Below are positions 26,102 through 38,040 of a stretch of DNA of 64,000 nucleotides, piece after piece. Position 1 is the first letter of the stretch, and each line of letters opens with the position of its first letter. The notes under the pieces are model-generated. The model was not told the DNA's origin, did no database searches, and was given only the letters and a program-made list of their open reading frames with translations. Source of the stretch: Sanderia malayensis. Lineage: Eukaryota; Cnidaria; Scyphozoa; Semaeostomeae; Pelagiidae. Position numbers and translations under genes: made by a program. Location of the stretch: NCBI GenBank assembly GCA_013076295.1, contig RQOL01000519.1:1984001-2048000 (forward strand), written 5' to 3'.

Positions 26102-26656
26102 CCCGAGTATTTCCGGATCGATGTTCAAGTCGATCTTTGGTGCCTCATCTAAAAACAGCTTGTCCAAAAGTTGATCCAAAGCGGACCATTTTCCCTTCGA
26201 TGCGAGCCAAATGATTCGCGCAACGTGGGGTACGTTGAGTGATGACCCACTGGCAATCTCCGACCAAGCATTCGCCTTTTTCATTGATCCCACCAGTAAA
26301 GAAATTGACTGTTTTGGCGTGGCTGACGGAGTAACTGGCAAAGAAGCCGCATTCTTCACTAGAGTGTCGCCACTTTTAGCATTACCAACATTCGTTGTAG
26401 CAACAGTAGCAGGTTTACTGGCAGAGGTCTGTGAGTTCAAGGTGTCACTAACTGCTTTGAATATATCTGCTGTTTTCTTAGCCGCACTCAACTGCACTGG
26501 CTTTGGATTGAGATTCGGTTGCACAGCATCGGTACTTGGTTGAACTCTTGGATTTACATTACCACTATCACTGTCCTTTTTGTTACTGTTCACATCAACA
26601 GTCTCCTTTTCAACTCTGGTGTTACTGTTAGTGGCTTTTTTATTTCCCAAAACCAT
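26102..26656 (-). CDS. TRPN1: Alternative first exon of TRPN (isoform B N-terminus)
   Basis: A 185-codon exon from ATG 26656-26654 to the donor GGG|GTATG, phase 0. It ends with VARIIWLASKGKWSALDQLL ... LNIDPEILG, clearly paralogous to the end of the 24.1-kb first exon (ARIVWFAKQGNWTALDTLL ... HFDPELLL). Spliced to the exon at 23692 it gives a 1749-aa channel. The leading 135 residues are Ser/Thr/Asn/Ala-rich and disordered-looking, unlike the other N-terminus. The 24.1-kb exon has no acceptor at its start, so the two are expected to be alternative promoters, not consecutive exons. Transcript evidence is lacking. Confidence 0.75.
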
Positions 26657-29499
26657 ATTTGTATTTGTACAGTCTGTTTCCTGATAAAGTTATTGCGCTT
26701 TTTTGTCAATGTAATATTTTCCAAATATGTTTACACTACTTCCCAAAGAGTGTGTAAAACGGTTCCTTTTATGTGTACTGTAATGATGGATTTGAAAACG
26801 CCATTTGCTGTTTGCCTTAGTTATAGTTTGAACATATTACTCCGCCAATGTAATACGCTGTATTTCTTTATTTCCTTATTTCAATATGCATATGTTCTTC
26901 TATTAAAAGTAATATAACGTGCTTAAGTTCTTAACTATCCAAGCGACTTTGTTCAGAAACTATAGTCATGTAAATTATCCAGGGATATGTATGATTTGAA
27001 CAGCTTTTTAATTATCTGTACTATGAAGTTGCTGCTTCTTAAACCTCTTTATTATTGTATTCTTCTAAATGTGTATTCTTGTATCCGTATATTCTTCTAT
27101 CCGTGTATGCTTGAATTCCGTGTATGCTTCTATCCGTGTATGCCTTTATCCGTGTATGCTTCTAGATGTGAATGCTTCTATCTGTGTATGCATTTATATT
27201 TGTGTTCTTTTTTACTGACATGCTATTACAGTGAAAGCAAATGCGATTTTCTAAATATCTTTAATTTTCCTCCAACCATAACACGTTTAACAATTCATTA
27301 CGCCACAACAATCACAGATGCAAGCAACCATGCATATCGTTGGCAGTTGCTTCAGGTATATGATAAACCAGAGTCTTCTCTGTCAACGCACCAAAGAATA
27401 CTGCACCAAATACATCGACTATGTTACCAGGTAGGTATTTAATAACAATAATCAGCTCTGACTTTTTCTCTGTCTGTCGTGTAAATGGCGATTACGATTA
27501 CACATGTCATTGATAACAACGCATTTGCTGACCAAACAACAAACAAACATGTGAGCACAATAAACACAGGGCTACAAATCGCAGAAAATTTCAACGGCAT
27601 TCAACAAGCATTGTTTGAACAATCGTTGAAAAGCACCTTGAACACAAAACAAAAAACACGAAACATGAAATCCCTGACTCCAACAACACTCCTGGAATAC
27701 AACATGATACCATCATTACTCTATCATTTCACACCATAATCAACTATAAGTGGCTAATATTAGATCTTCAGCAGGTCTTTATTTTAACACCTTTTCAAGC
27801 ATAATTTGCATAATTGATGAAGCTACTCTTTAATTCGTTGTTAAAAATGCGTTGCTCTTTCATTTATTCGCAGAAATAGTTCTTCACTAAATTATTCGAC
27901 ATTTGTTAACCATAACGTAAACAATGCTATAATAAAGCAGCTATTTTGTTTGTTATAAGGGAAGGTTTACTGTGTGAATGAAGGCCCGTCATGTTGAAAT
28001 TTCTCGGCATGTATACAGTAAATCCTCGAATAAGTCCCCACCTCAGAATAAACCCTCCCTCGAATAAGCCCCCATCCTGATAACCATTTGCAAGGATATT
28101 GAGCCCAAGTTTCCAGGCATTGAAGTTGTTTAGTGAATGTATTGCAAGTAACAGCAAGTTTAAACCAATAACTTTATTGATTGGCTGCATCGTATAGCTT
28201 TTATTTTTAGCTTTTACAATAAGTAACTCAAGAGCTTTCGGGTAATTTCCAAAACACAACTTGAGTCAAAACTGACTCTTAATCAATAACGGGCAAATAG
28301 GAACCACAAGTCAATTCTCTCTCTTTATATAGCCCATTAATGAACATTCGTTTTCTGTTATAAACAATTATCACTTCAAAAGCAACCGGGTGAAATAAAA
28401 AACTCTTTGCTTGGCAGTGGTTACCAAAGAATTCCCTGTCCGCAGTTGGCCACTTAATTGACCGTACAATAATGTTGAATAGTTTTTATTGCCAGCCTGG
28501 ATTGAAGATGCACATCGCGTCATTGAAAAGAATGCTCGATTTGACGCAATGAAATCAACTGGGCAGGTGCATACACACTTGTTTATCACTGATCAGACGT
28601 CATGGCAACTGAAGGTGAAACCGGACCGAAGTAGATAATGCGGGTCATTTTTTAAATACCGGTAGGAAAAGCAAATATAGTGAGCTCCCGCTATCTCGAA
28701 CTCTTAAAAGAATAGGAACTTGACATGATCTTTTCGATGAGAAGTAACGATTTGCCTTAAAAAGGTGATGCTCAAGTTAACCAGTATTCAAAATCGCGGG
28801 ATTCAATGTCTGTATACGTCAATTACATTACACTTTTTAACAATACAACTGTGTACAATGAAACGATAGCTTATTCGGGTTTTTGATAACAATGACAGGC
28901 TCCGGCAGCATGTGCCATCGATTTAAAGACACCACCCTTGCTTCAAAATGGCATTCCTTATCCCGCTGGCCGTGTATGGAAGAAACATTGCGGATAAGCC
29001 ATACACTGGAGTATAAACACTTTATACTATTTCTCAGAAGCTGTATATATGTGATGTATAGCGCAAAGGCAGTAGTCTGAAACGCTGCTCTAATAGGGAA
29101 GGAGAGGAGCTGTTATTTCATGTCATGTGGCAATATTTGAGATCATAAAAATATCTTCATTGCGGCAGAATCTCCTTCAATATGTTGTTGTATGTTAATT
29201 ATTGGGGCTTCTCAAGAAAGCCCCAAAGAGTGAGTATTTAGGGTTCAAAACGTGACTCAAACTTGGCTAAGTATAAGGGCTTACGCCACACTGCGATATG
29301 TTAAAACCTCTGCACTACTGCAAGATATGCAATTCTAGCTCATATCCATCACGCATGCCAGTTGTCGACTACAACTCTAAACAGCTGTTGCCTTAAAACG
29401 CCTTCACTAAGAACAAATGTCTATCTAATTAATACGACAGTACATCTGAATCTGAGTCTTGAAAGGCGTGGTAGACAAAGATAACATTGCATTGCATAC
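26657..29499. other. Upstream of TRPN distal exon; no gene seen
   Basis: AT-rich. It contains a 17-bp minisatellite (27.1 kb) and, near 28.01-28.08 kb, a pogo-MITE-like terminus (tacagtaaatcctcgaataag). Open frames here have no domain and partly read through the minisatellite. Confidence 0.5.
27079..27196. repeat. 17-bp minisatellite (cttctatccgtgtatg)
   Basis: About seven imperfect copies of cttctatccgtgtatg. Confidence 0.75.
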
Positions 29500-29670
29500 C
29501 TCGTTATCAAAATTCATCTCACCACCATCCTCACTTATGCTAGAGGACAACATTGAAATTCGCCTTTCCTTGTAGCCAGCAAAATTAGCAGAGGAACTGG
29601 AGCTATGCTTTCTTATGGCAATACCTGTGATTGATACTCTTCTGTCGCTATCCATAGCTTTTTTGGACAT
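29500..29670 (-). CDS. Possible further first exon (57 codons)
   Basis: ATG 29670-29668 runs 57 codons to the donor GAG|GTATGC, phase 0, ending GGEMNFDNE. Stops lie just upstream in frame and no acceptor is seen, so it reads as a first exon. The peptide is Ser- and Arg-rich (RKHSSSSSANFAG). It lacks the conserved TRPN pre-ankyrin segment. It could join the TRPN ankyrin exons in frame, or belong to another transcript, or be chance. Confidence 0.35.
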
Positions 29671-31988
29671 GATTAAACTAGAATGCTCCTTTATTACTCA
29701 ACTTTTGAATATATGAGGCGCTTGCAAAATTCATGTAGTAAATTACAAAATTTGTTTGAGTTTCTGGCAGTCTCAACAAACTCAACTGAGCTCTAATGAT
29801 GTTGACACATTTTCTTTTCTTTGAAATTCAAAGTCATTTTCATACATCTTTTTCAAAACATTTGTTTCCAAAGAGTAAATCATTCATAATTCAAGCACAG
29901 ACGACTATCGAAGCCAACTCTCTAGCACAAAACTCTAAAATGCCCTATCCCTTATCAACATTACTACAAGACTCAGCCCACATATGATAAGATTATGTGT
30001 ACATTGCAATGCTTATATTGCACTAGCGTCATACCCCAGTACGACATAATATTAGCCAGCTTTTGAATCAAAATGCATTGAGAGTTGCAGATGTATACCC
30101 TGATGACTACATTCCTAGCAGGTAGCTGTGTTAATAATCGAAACATCAGGGCCAATAATCATTTGAATAAGAATACTTTCTATTTCCAGGTTTATTGGCT
30201 TTGGGGGCAAACACGTTAACACAAGCAGCAAACTTATTAAGAATTTAACTGTTGGTATCATGAAAAATGCAAGAAACGAAAGAAGTTCTTGCAGATAATA
30301 AAAATTATCTGGCCTCTCTATCATAAATGCCTGGAGCGCAAACTTTGAATCTAGCAACTTTAGCATTACCTACTGAAAAAAGCTAGAGTCAGTTGAAGAC
30401 TAAGGTTCTAGTTTGAATTAAAGGAATAATCAATTGAAAATGGCAGAATAATAATCCTGGGTGTCCATTAAAAAGTTTAAATCACACCTAAAAGTATATT
30501 CTTTATTTCATTGAAGCTCCAATGTGTCTTTATTGTATCGTGGTTTTTCGCGCACGTTGGAACTGCCCTCGTTGCCCAATGGGGCTTTGCTGGTTAACTG
30601 CGTATTAGCCCTGTAGATGCAGATGCGTTCGGACATAGACATTTGTTTGAAAATGGGCGTTTAATCAGTCATTTACCGTAGCTGTGAAGCTAATTACAAC
30701 AAAATATTGAAATCAACTGGAATTGCGGCCTTTTAAGTGGTTAAGGCTTGAAATAAACTCTTGCAATTAGAACGAATTTATCTCTCGCAATCTAATGAAG
30801 TTTAGGAAAGTAGAAGCAAAACAAATAGTTATCAAAAACTCCGCAAGACAAAAGAAAATTGTAAATAACGGTTGGAAATTCAAACCTCAATAAATCCACT
30901 ACGAAAAATTACAATAGGCAAGTGATGTTGATGAAAATAAGAGTGCTGAAGGCTGAATTTATTTCGTCATGTAGCTATTGAGTGCATTCTCTTTCTCCCC
31001 AGGAGAAACAAAATAAACGAATAACAATGCAAATGATGTTAACTAACAGGTGTGTTACTACAAGCTCAGCACAATTTAATTCAATTATAAACCATTTGAT
31101 AACAAGATGATGTGAAATTCATTTATCTCAATGAATTCTTTCATTTTTACGCCCGCAAGTTAAGGTCTCTAATCCAAAGCATCTAATGCCCATTTAAAGT
31201 GATTAAGTTTTTGCAGATAACAAGCAATTTATTACGTGATCGAATTTTCGGACAAAGGTTCAAATTTGTGGACACGATTAAAATGCATATGGAAAATACT
31301 GAGAGTTCATGCAGCATGTTCTAATACCGGACAACTCACACCGAAACGAAGTATTTAGAAATTCATGAGATGGTTGTAAATGTTTTAAAACACATGCTCC
31401 TTCGTCGCGGCCCTCTGCTCTGCGCTTGGCATACGCAGCTCCCCGTGCAATACGATTTATTTTACTGACAAACAAATAGGAAACTGAGATCTTCCAGTGG
31501 GCTTCACCATTACCTCAGGGATGCAAAACACCGTGCTTAGTCAATGCTCTACTGCAGAGATGTTATAACATGGCAGCTCTGTTGCGATGGGGACATTTAT
31601 CAAGCATCTTTTTAATTTCTTGTCTTATCTGATATGCTCTGTTCGTTAAATTTGATGTTGATAAATCAAATCGTCGCCTGCACGCTTAATGCTTCAAAAT
31701 AATGCATAAATATACTAAGGCAATTACTTCTGCATTGAAAATTTTCTTTTCCCGAGCATCGATCAGAAAGCAATATTCATTTATTTATGGTGAAGAAATA
31801 AAAGTGTTGCAGCAGTGACACAGATTGAACCACGATGTGTATTGGGACAAAGGAGTTAAAAATGGGGTAGATAAAAACGTGTACTGGGATGTGGATGTGA
31901 GAATCAAAGTTAAAGTTTTAATTTTTGAAAGAGGAGTATCTTCTCAGCAAATGTCTGTCCTATAACAAATGCTATGAAATCCACCTAC
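29671..31988. other. Non-coding stretch
   Basis: No convincing exon. A fragment at about 30653-30680 (gggcgtttaatc...taccgta) matches one end of the inverted-repeat element found at 20.6 kb. Confidence 0.5.
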
Positions 31989-32891
31989 CTGATCAAGTTT
32001 CTCTTGCAGTTTTTTCTGCTTCATGTAACGGATCGATGAGGAATTCTCTTTCTCCAATTTTTCTTTAAATGCTGTTTTCAAATCGATCACAGAGGGACGT
32101 TTTGCCTGAAGATCATAGCCACCATCCTTCTTTTGTTCGATTTTTCCAACACCTTCGACTGAAATTTCCCTTGGTGAAAGGGGTGAAGGAGAATTAAAAA
32201 CCCCTTCCTCCTTTGTTGCTTCGTGCATTGGGGCTGACACTGGTGAAGTACGCTGAACTTGTGCTTTGATATACACCTTTGCATTATTATTCTTGCTACT
32301 GCAATACGTAATGCTTCTGACATCATTTCCTTGCTCTACGCAGTGCTTTACTGCCTTGTATTGCGACTGGGAGCTGTCTAAAGTCAACTGCTCTTGAACT
32401 TTATTGAAACTATCATATTCACAGTGGACAGTGTCACGTGCTTCATTGCCTGTAACCGCTGTGTTACTCATAATAACTTCACTACCAAATTCTAACGGCT
32501 CCTTAATGGCTTCCATACAATCAGCGGTTGCTTTGTTCTTCTTTTTTCTTCTTGTGAACATATTATAGGATGAAGATTTTCCTGCTTGTTTCTTATCTTT
32601 CTTACTGTTTCGACCAGATTTATGTTCTTTCGATCCACCATTTGCATTACTACAGGACAAGGCTTCCTCCTCTAAAGCAACATCTCTTAAGAATGAACTG
32701 CCAACGCAGCTACCACTACTTTGCTGCCGACTGTTATCAATTGTTGATGCTACTTCTGTAGAAGCATTCAGCAATTTTAAACTGTTGGATTCCCTATCGT
32801 TAATCTCGTGGGCAATATCAGGTGCCATTGTTTGTGACATAAGCGGCATTGTTTCGGACAGATGTCCCTTTCTCTTGTTTGCGCTTCTCAT
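31989..32891 (-). CDS. Possible first exon, 301 codons, basic/Ser-rich
   Basis: ATG 32891-32889 opens a 301-codon frame ending at the donor CAG|GTAGG, phase 0. This length is unlikely by chance in AT-rich DNA. The peptide is hydrophilic, with Lys clusters (RRKKKNKATADC) and a charged C-terminus (AFKEKLEKENSSSIRYMKQK), possibly coiled coil. I recognise no domain. It is the longest candidate in the series of - strand, phase-0 first exons upstream of TRPN. It may be a long alternative N-terminus of that channel or the start of an unrelated gene. Confidence 0.5.
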
Positions 32892-35280
32892 TTTGATTAT
32901 CTTTAACAAACTCCGATGTCCGATAATTTATAATTGCTTTGATCAATTATGTGGTTGCAGATAGCCAAAAAGGCAGATATAGCCAAATAGACTATTAACT
33001 TGGTATATTTGCTGAAATTGTTGTACAAAAGAACAGAGCTTCAGTATTGCATTAAATATCAGATACTTGTTTCGTCATTCAAATTGTTTGTTGATATCCC
33101 TCGATATGCAGCTTCACCATATCTGTAAAGAAACAGAAGAATTTTGCATGATTTATACTGTGACAGCTCAGTTGGCTTTCGGCTAAGAGGCTCTTGAATG
33201 GCAATACAAAATTTTGCTGAGAAACTCTTTAGCACTAGTGCGAATTTCACATGCTGGGCCAACTGGAGAGGGAGACAAATAATGAGAAGACAGCGAACAG
33301 TGAAGCAAGCTGAAAGGCAAGATTAACGAGACTGAAATCAAGCAAGTTTACAAAGCAAACTGAAAGGCTAATCCAGAAAGACAACAAGCCAAGAACGATA
33401 AAAAAACAAGAAAATGAAATAATCTACTCAATAAAGCAAGCAGAGGAGCAAGCATAGAAAGGAAAATGATCAGGAAAGCCACACAGCAAAGCAGACTAAA
33501 TAACATAATGAGAAAACAGTGAAAAAAGCAAAATAGAAATAAAATACACACCATTAATTTGCAAAGAACCAAGTATCCTTTAAGGACACTTTAACCCAGA
33601 CACAGTCTGAGTTCAAATCACAAAAGGCTATCAGGGAGCAAGAAAAAATTGAATATCCAATCAGATAAAAGAAAAATAATCAAAAAAGTTATAACTTACG
33701 TCTGTGATTGTTTCTTCAGACAAAGTCTATAAGTTTAGCAATATCCAAATGTTTTAATCACTTTCTGATAATAAAACTTATACAATGTTAAATTATTAAC
33801 GATATTAATAATTGATGACCAAAATGCTATTTGGATATAAAATATCTGATGTTGAGGATAAACTTTTCAAATTTTTTATTTCAAATATGAATGACCACCA
33901 GAGATTTTCTCTTTTCGAGATAAAAAAAATGGATCAATTTCCATTTTGTTTTTCCGTACTTGTGGAAATATGATTATTGACAGCGCAGTATTTCTTTTAA
34001 ATGCTACCAAAATACACTTTATTTATTGTAAAAATGTTATTAGTATTTCCAACACAAAGCAATTTACTGTTTACCACAAGCTCTCAAAGCAAGGATTTCT
34101 TGAAAAATTATTTTTTAACTGGTGGACAAAAGAGAAAGCTCTTCTATACAAAAGATCCAATACATCTCCCTTGACAGCCCAGATCCCATTTTTCACAACA
34201 ACAACAACAGCAATTACAAAGATATACAACTGATAACAGGGCTGCGAAGGAGCGACCAAGCGAAGGAGCACGGTTTTAATGTCATATGCATCTATAATTA
34301 TGCACAACGCTTATGCATATGAATAAACATTAAATTATGCTAATTTTAAGACAGCTATTTCCACTCGATTCGATTGCTGCTTGAAGCCCCTTGAAGCTGC
34401 CCTGCGGAAAAGCCTTTATTGTCAAACTTGGCTAGTATCATAGGAATAACCATGAATAAAAAAACCAATAAAGCGAAGGGACTTGGTGCTTGAAGCTATG
34501 CGCATTCAATGCAGAATTCTGTTAGAGTTAACAAACATGTCTGAGAACGACAAGGGCGACCTGCTATACAGTCGGCCGCAGATTCAGATGCAGCATTGAT
34601 GTGATTCATGAAATTCAGTTGATGTCATTATTGTTTTTATTTGCATTGATGTGTCATGAACGGTGGGTTTTGTCTTTTTAATTTATTCAAATTGTCGGTC
34701 ACTATACAGACCACTGATCAGATATAGAAGCTAAATAGTTCATTAAGATCTTAATAAGATAAAGGCAATTTGTCACCAATAATAGAATTTGGTTTGTTTC
34801 GATTAATCAACCAATAATTTTATCCAAATGATTGTTTATAAAGTGCAAAGCACTAATTCTTGATACAAGAATCAATGCTGCAATTGCCTGACTGTTTCGA
34901 AAGCCCAGGGAAATGAGAAATACATTCAAGTTGATAACGAGGCTACTAGAAATGTAGAAAACACGTAAAAAATAACAATAATTGTATGCAACTCACGACC
35001 AGCAATTTTTCAAACTATGAAATCATAAAGGCAATAAATAAAGTATATATATGATTAATAAAAATTGTTTATCATGTGTTGTTGAGTGCGAAGATTCGAG
35101 TGAAAAAGATCACGAGTTTTGTTATATCTGTAGAGTTGAGCAAATATCGAGGGATATAAATATGAAAACATATATATGCGAAGAAGGAAAAAGAAAAAAA
35201 ATTTAATGCTTATTGCATTCGGAGTGTGTACTCCTTGGGCTTCCTTGAAAATGCAACTGAAAGCAAAAACGAATATTCAC
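32892..35280. other. Non-coding stretch with purine-rich tract
   Basis: 33290-33550 is a degenerate purine-rich tract rich in aagcaa/gaaagg units. I see no supported gene. Confidence 0.5.
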
Positions 35281-35442
35281 CTGAATAGTACTATAAATCG
35301 ACGGATCAGAACATTCGGCTGGAAATCGTGAGCCTCGTCTGGGATTTTTTGAACCGCGGCGTGATATTTCAGCTGATGCGTTTCTCTGCTGAAATTCCCA
35401 TAAGTTATCGCTACTAATTTGAACGTTACCGGCGCGACTCAT
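35281..35442 (-). CDS. Possible further first exon (54 codons)
   Basis: ATG 35442-35440 to donor CAG|GTGAAT, 54 codons, phase 0. The peptide is MSRAGNVQISSDNLWEF..., Arg/Ser-rich, with GSKNPRRGSRF. No acceptor with a pyrimidine tract precedes it. Same strand and phase as the TRPN ankyrin exons, but no homology to them. Confidence 0.35.
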
Positions 35443-36460
35443 ATCTATCTCCTCATATCGCTTGTTTTAATGATAGAAAAGACTGCTAGGCCTGGCCTTG
35501 TGCTCGAGATTGACCAAGTGGGCGTACAATGCAAGGTTAGAGCTCACCAAGACAGCACCAAAAGTCGGTGACACTGTAGTATTGTATACTTCAAATGGCA
35601 TAACGCAATTGTTTTTAACAACAAAAGCAAGCGAAATAATCAAATAATACTTTACTTATTTACAAATCAATAGTAATGTTTACAAAGCTTCAATTTGGCA
35701 TGAAAATGAAATGGAAACAGATCCAAGATCAAAAATAATTAAATTGCACAATTAAACTTTACAAATAAAAGTACTCTTTATGAATTCGCTGACTTTACCA
35801 AGTAAGTCTCGGTTTGTTATGCGCGTCCAATCAGAGACAATTAGGAATGGAAATAGGAGATGTAGAGAACATTGTGCCAATGGAAATATTAATCATATTA
35901 GATTGCAAATTAACCAACACCCCGCGTGCAAAATACGGGCCATTTTTCTATTCGTTATGTGAATATTGTCAAAATAAAGAACATGAAATATTCCCGAACA
36001 GAATAGTCTAATAATCCATACTCAATTGTGCGGACCAGCAAAGCGTGGGAAGCACCGCACGATCATGCAAACAATGGCAGCAGGCGGGCCGAAACCAGTA
36101 CGTGGTCCGGATTTTATCGTAAACAAACAGCTTTCTCTTACAATACTGGTTGAAAAAGCAACGGCCTTATTACGACTCGCAATAAAAGTCATAATAGGCT
36201 TTGACATGTGAAACAATTGACCAGCCCAGTTTGAACGACATATAACGCATAAACAATCACTTTATTAAAACCGAACAGTTTTTGTGATATGCGGAGACTA
36301 ACCACAGTGTGTGCTTGCGCATGCTATCACATTCAACTTTATATATTTCGGACTCCGAAAAAAGCGCCTGCATAGTAGCACTATTGAACAGTTACACGCA
36401 CTATTGAGCGAGTGCAGACTATTACACTAGAGAAATCTCGTGTGAACAACTAACTCGTAT

Positions 36461-36700
36461 TTGCATGTCACTAGTTCCTGCACGATTCTCAAATGCAGTA
36501 GCCGATGCATATTCAACGCCAGAAAATTCTCTTTAACATGTATCAAAGGTTGGAAACTCTTCGTTGCCCTCAGGTTTCTCCGCTGCCCTCTTTGTATTGC
36601 AGGTCACAGCTTTTTTGCAACATTGCAAGATGCAACAACTATTGACCAGACAGAGATTCACATTTTGGCTAGACAAAGATTCACCTAGCGTATGCAACTT
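36461..36700. repeat. Dispersed ~220-bp repeat, copy 1
   Basis: Shares gccgatgcatattc, ttctctttaacatg, cagacagagattc and a tail with the region 40885-41105 in the same order and orientation, at moderate divergence. No coding capacity is seen; SINE-like or a decayed transposon fragment. Confidence 0.6.
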
Positions 36701-36862
36701 TTTCCCGATGGACTCGTGTCCCTTAATTATCATTTCACAAAGAGCTTCGACCGTTTATAGCAAGCAGCAAAGCAACTTCTAACAGAGACTGCCTGATGGA
36801 AGCTGCTTCCTTCACCAGTCAATCTCTGTTCAGAAAAAATTAAAAGTAACATGATATAGTAC

Positions 36863-36952
36863 CTCACGTTTATCTGTGCTTGCAGACTCTGTCTTTCGAG
36901 CATCAGATTCTGATGCCACCAAGTCAAAGTATTTTTCAACCAAATAAGCCAT
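36863..36952 (-). CDS. Possible outermost first exon (30 codons)
   Basis: ATG 36952-36950, in the context GAAAAATGG, runs 30 codons (MAYLVEKYFDLVASESDAR...) to the donor GAG|GTACTA, phase 0. It is short, so support is weak. It is listed because strand and phase agree with the other upstream first-exon candidates. Confidence 0.25.
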
Positions 36953-37785
36953 TTTTCTTTCTTGTATTCAACTATTGAGTGCTGAAAAATAAAGGTAATG
37001 TTAGTATGTTATGTTCAGTGAGACATTCATTATTTAGCAATTTTATGTCGGTGATATTGAACCTGCAAAGTTGAAGCTCTACCATTAAAATCGTGGCCAA
37101 AGCTTGAAGTTTGAACATGGAACTCTGGCTAGTACTCTTGCATAATGAAAATCCAACTTCCACAATTGGACGGTATTCTTATAAACCAATGCTTGAAAAT
37201 ACAACTCTTACTACCAAAGCATGAAAATTGAACTCTAACTGGCACAACTTGAAAAAGGAACGCTTACGAACGCAACTTGAAAATTGGAGCTTTGACAAGC
37301 ACACCCCAAGCACAATTTCTTAAAATGTTTTGTCGCGTTTTCCTTATCCTGTTACGTGTTTCGTGTGGAAGAATTTGAAGATTAAAGTTGTGTACGTCAG
37401 AACAAACACCAACACCAGTATCATTAATACTTAAACAATCAATGTGTAAGCACGTTTGCAAACTTCATTAATAACTACAAATATTCATGGTGTTCTGGCG
37501 TAATTACGAAGAGAGCATACTTCTTACATTACTCTTGAATGAGTCACTGTTTGGGCTGGAACAATATTTATAACATAGTTTAAATTATATTTCAATTGTT
37601 CGATCTCGCTAGGTTTTGAAATCATGTCCAAGTGTATCACAAGCGAAATCCAGCATTGCTTATAACAAGAACTTAAGTATAATTGTAAGGTCTTCTGCAG
37701 ATTCCCTTCCCCCTTCAAGATTATTCAAGGCATTCTAATGCACACTTGCATTTGCGAACTGCGAACATTAAGAGTGGCAAAGAGG

Positions 37786-38040
37786 CAAATAATGCTATGA
37801 AGAGTGGTACGAATAGCGCAATGAAGAATGTTACGAATAGTGTAGTAGCTAAAACCTGTCGTCATATAGAATTGAATGAAGAATTCTACGCAGAATGCAG
37901 CAAAGAATGCTACAAGGAATGTAGAATGAAGAATATGTTACGAATAGTGCAATGAAGAATGTTACGAAGAATGGAGAATGTCATAAATAATGTAATACAA
38001 ATTTAATGAAGTGTAATGAAGAATGTTTCAAAATTTCAAT
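37786..38040. repeat. Degenerate tandem repeat (gaagaatgttacgaatag)
   Basis: Imperfect copies of gaagaatgttacgaatagtg, with shorter derivatives to about 38040. Confidence 0.65.

Noticed and set aside
26987..27442. 151-codon + frame, hydrophobic and Cys-rich
   Set aside because: Runs through a 17-bp minisatellite and matches no family.
33059..33262. Possible terminal exon on - after acceptor TTTCTTTACAG
   Set aside because: The acceptor is good but the frame is short, phase-0 reading stops at once and nothing upstream fits.
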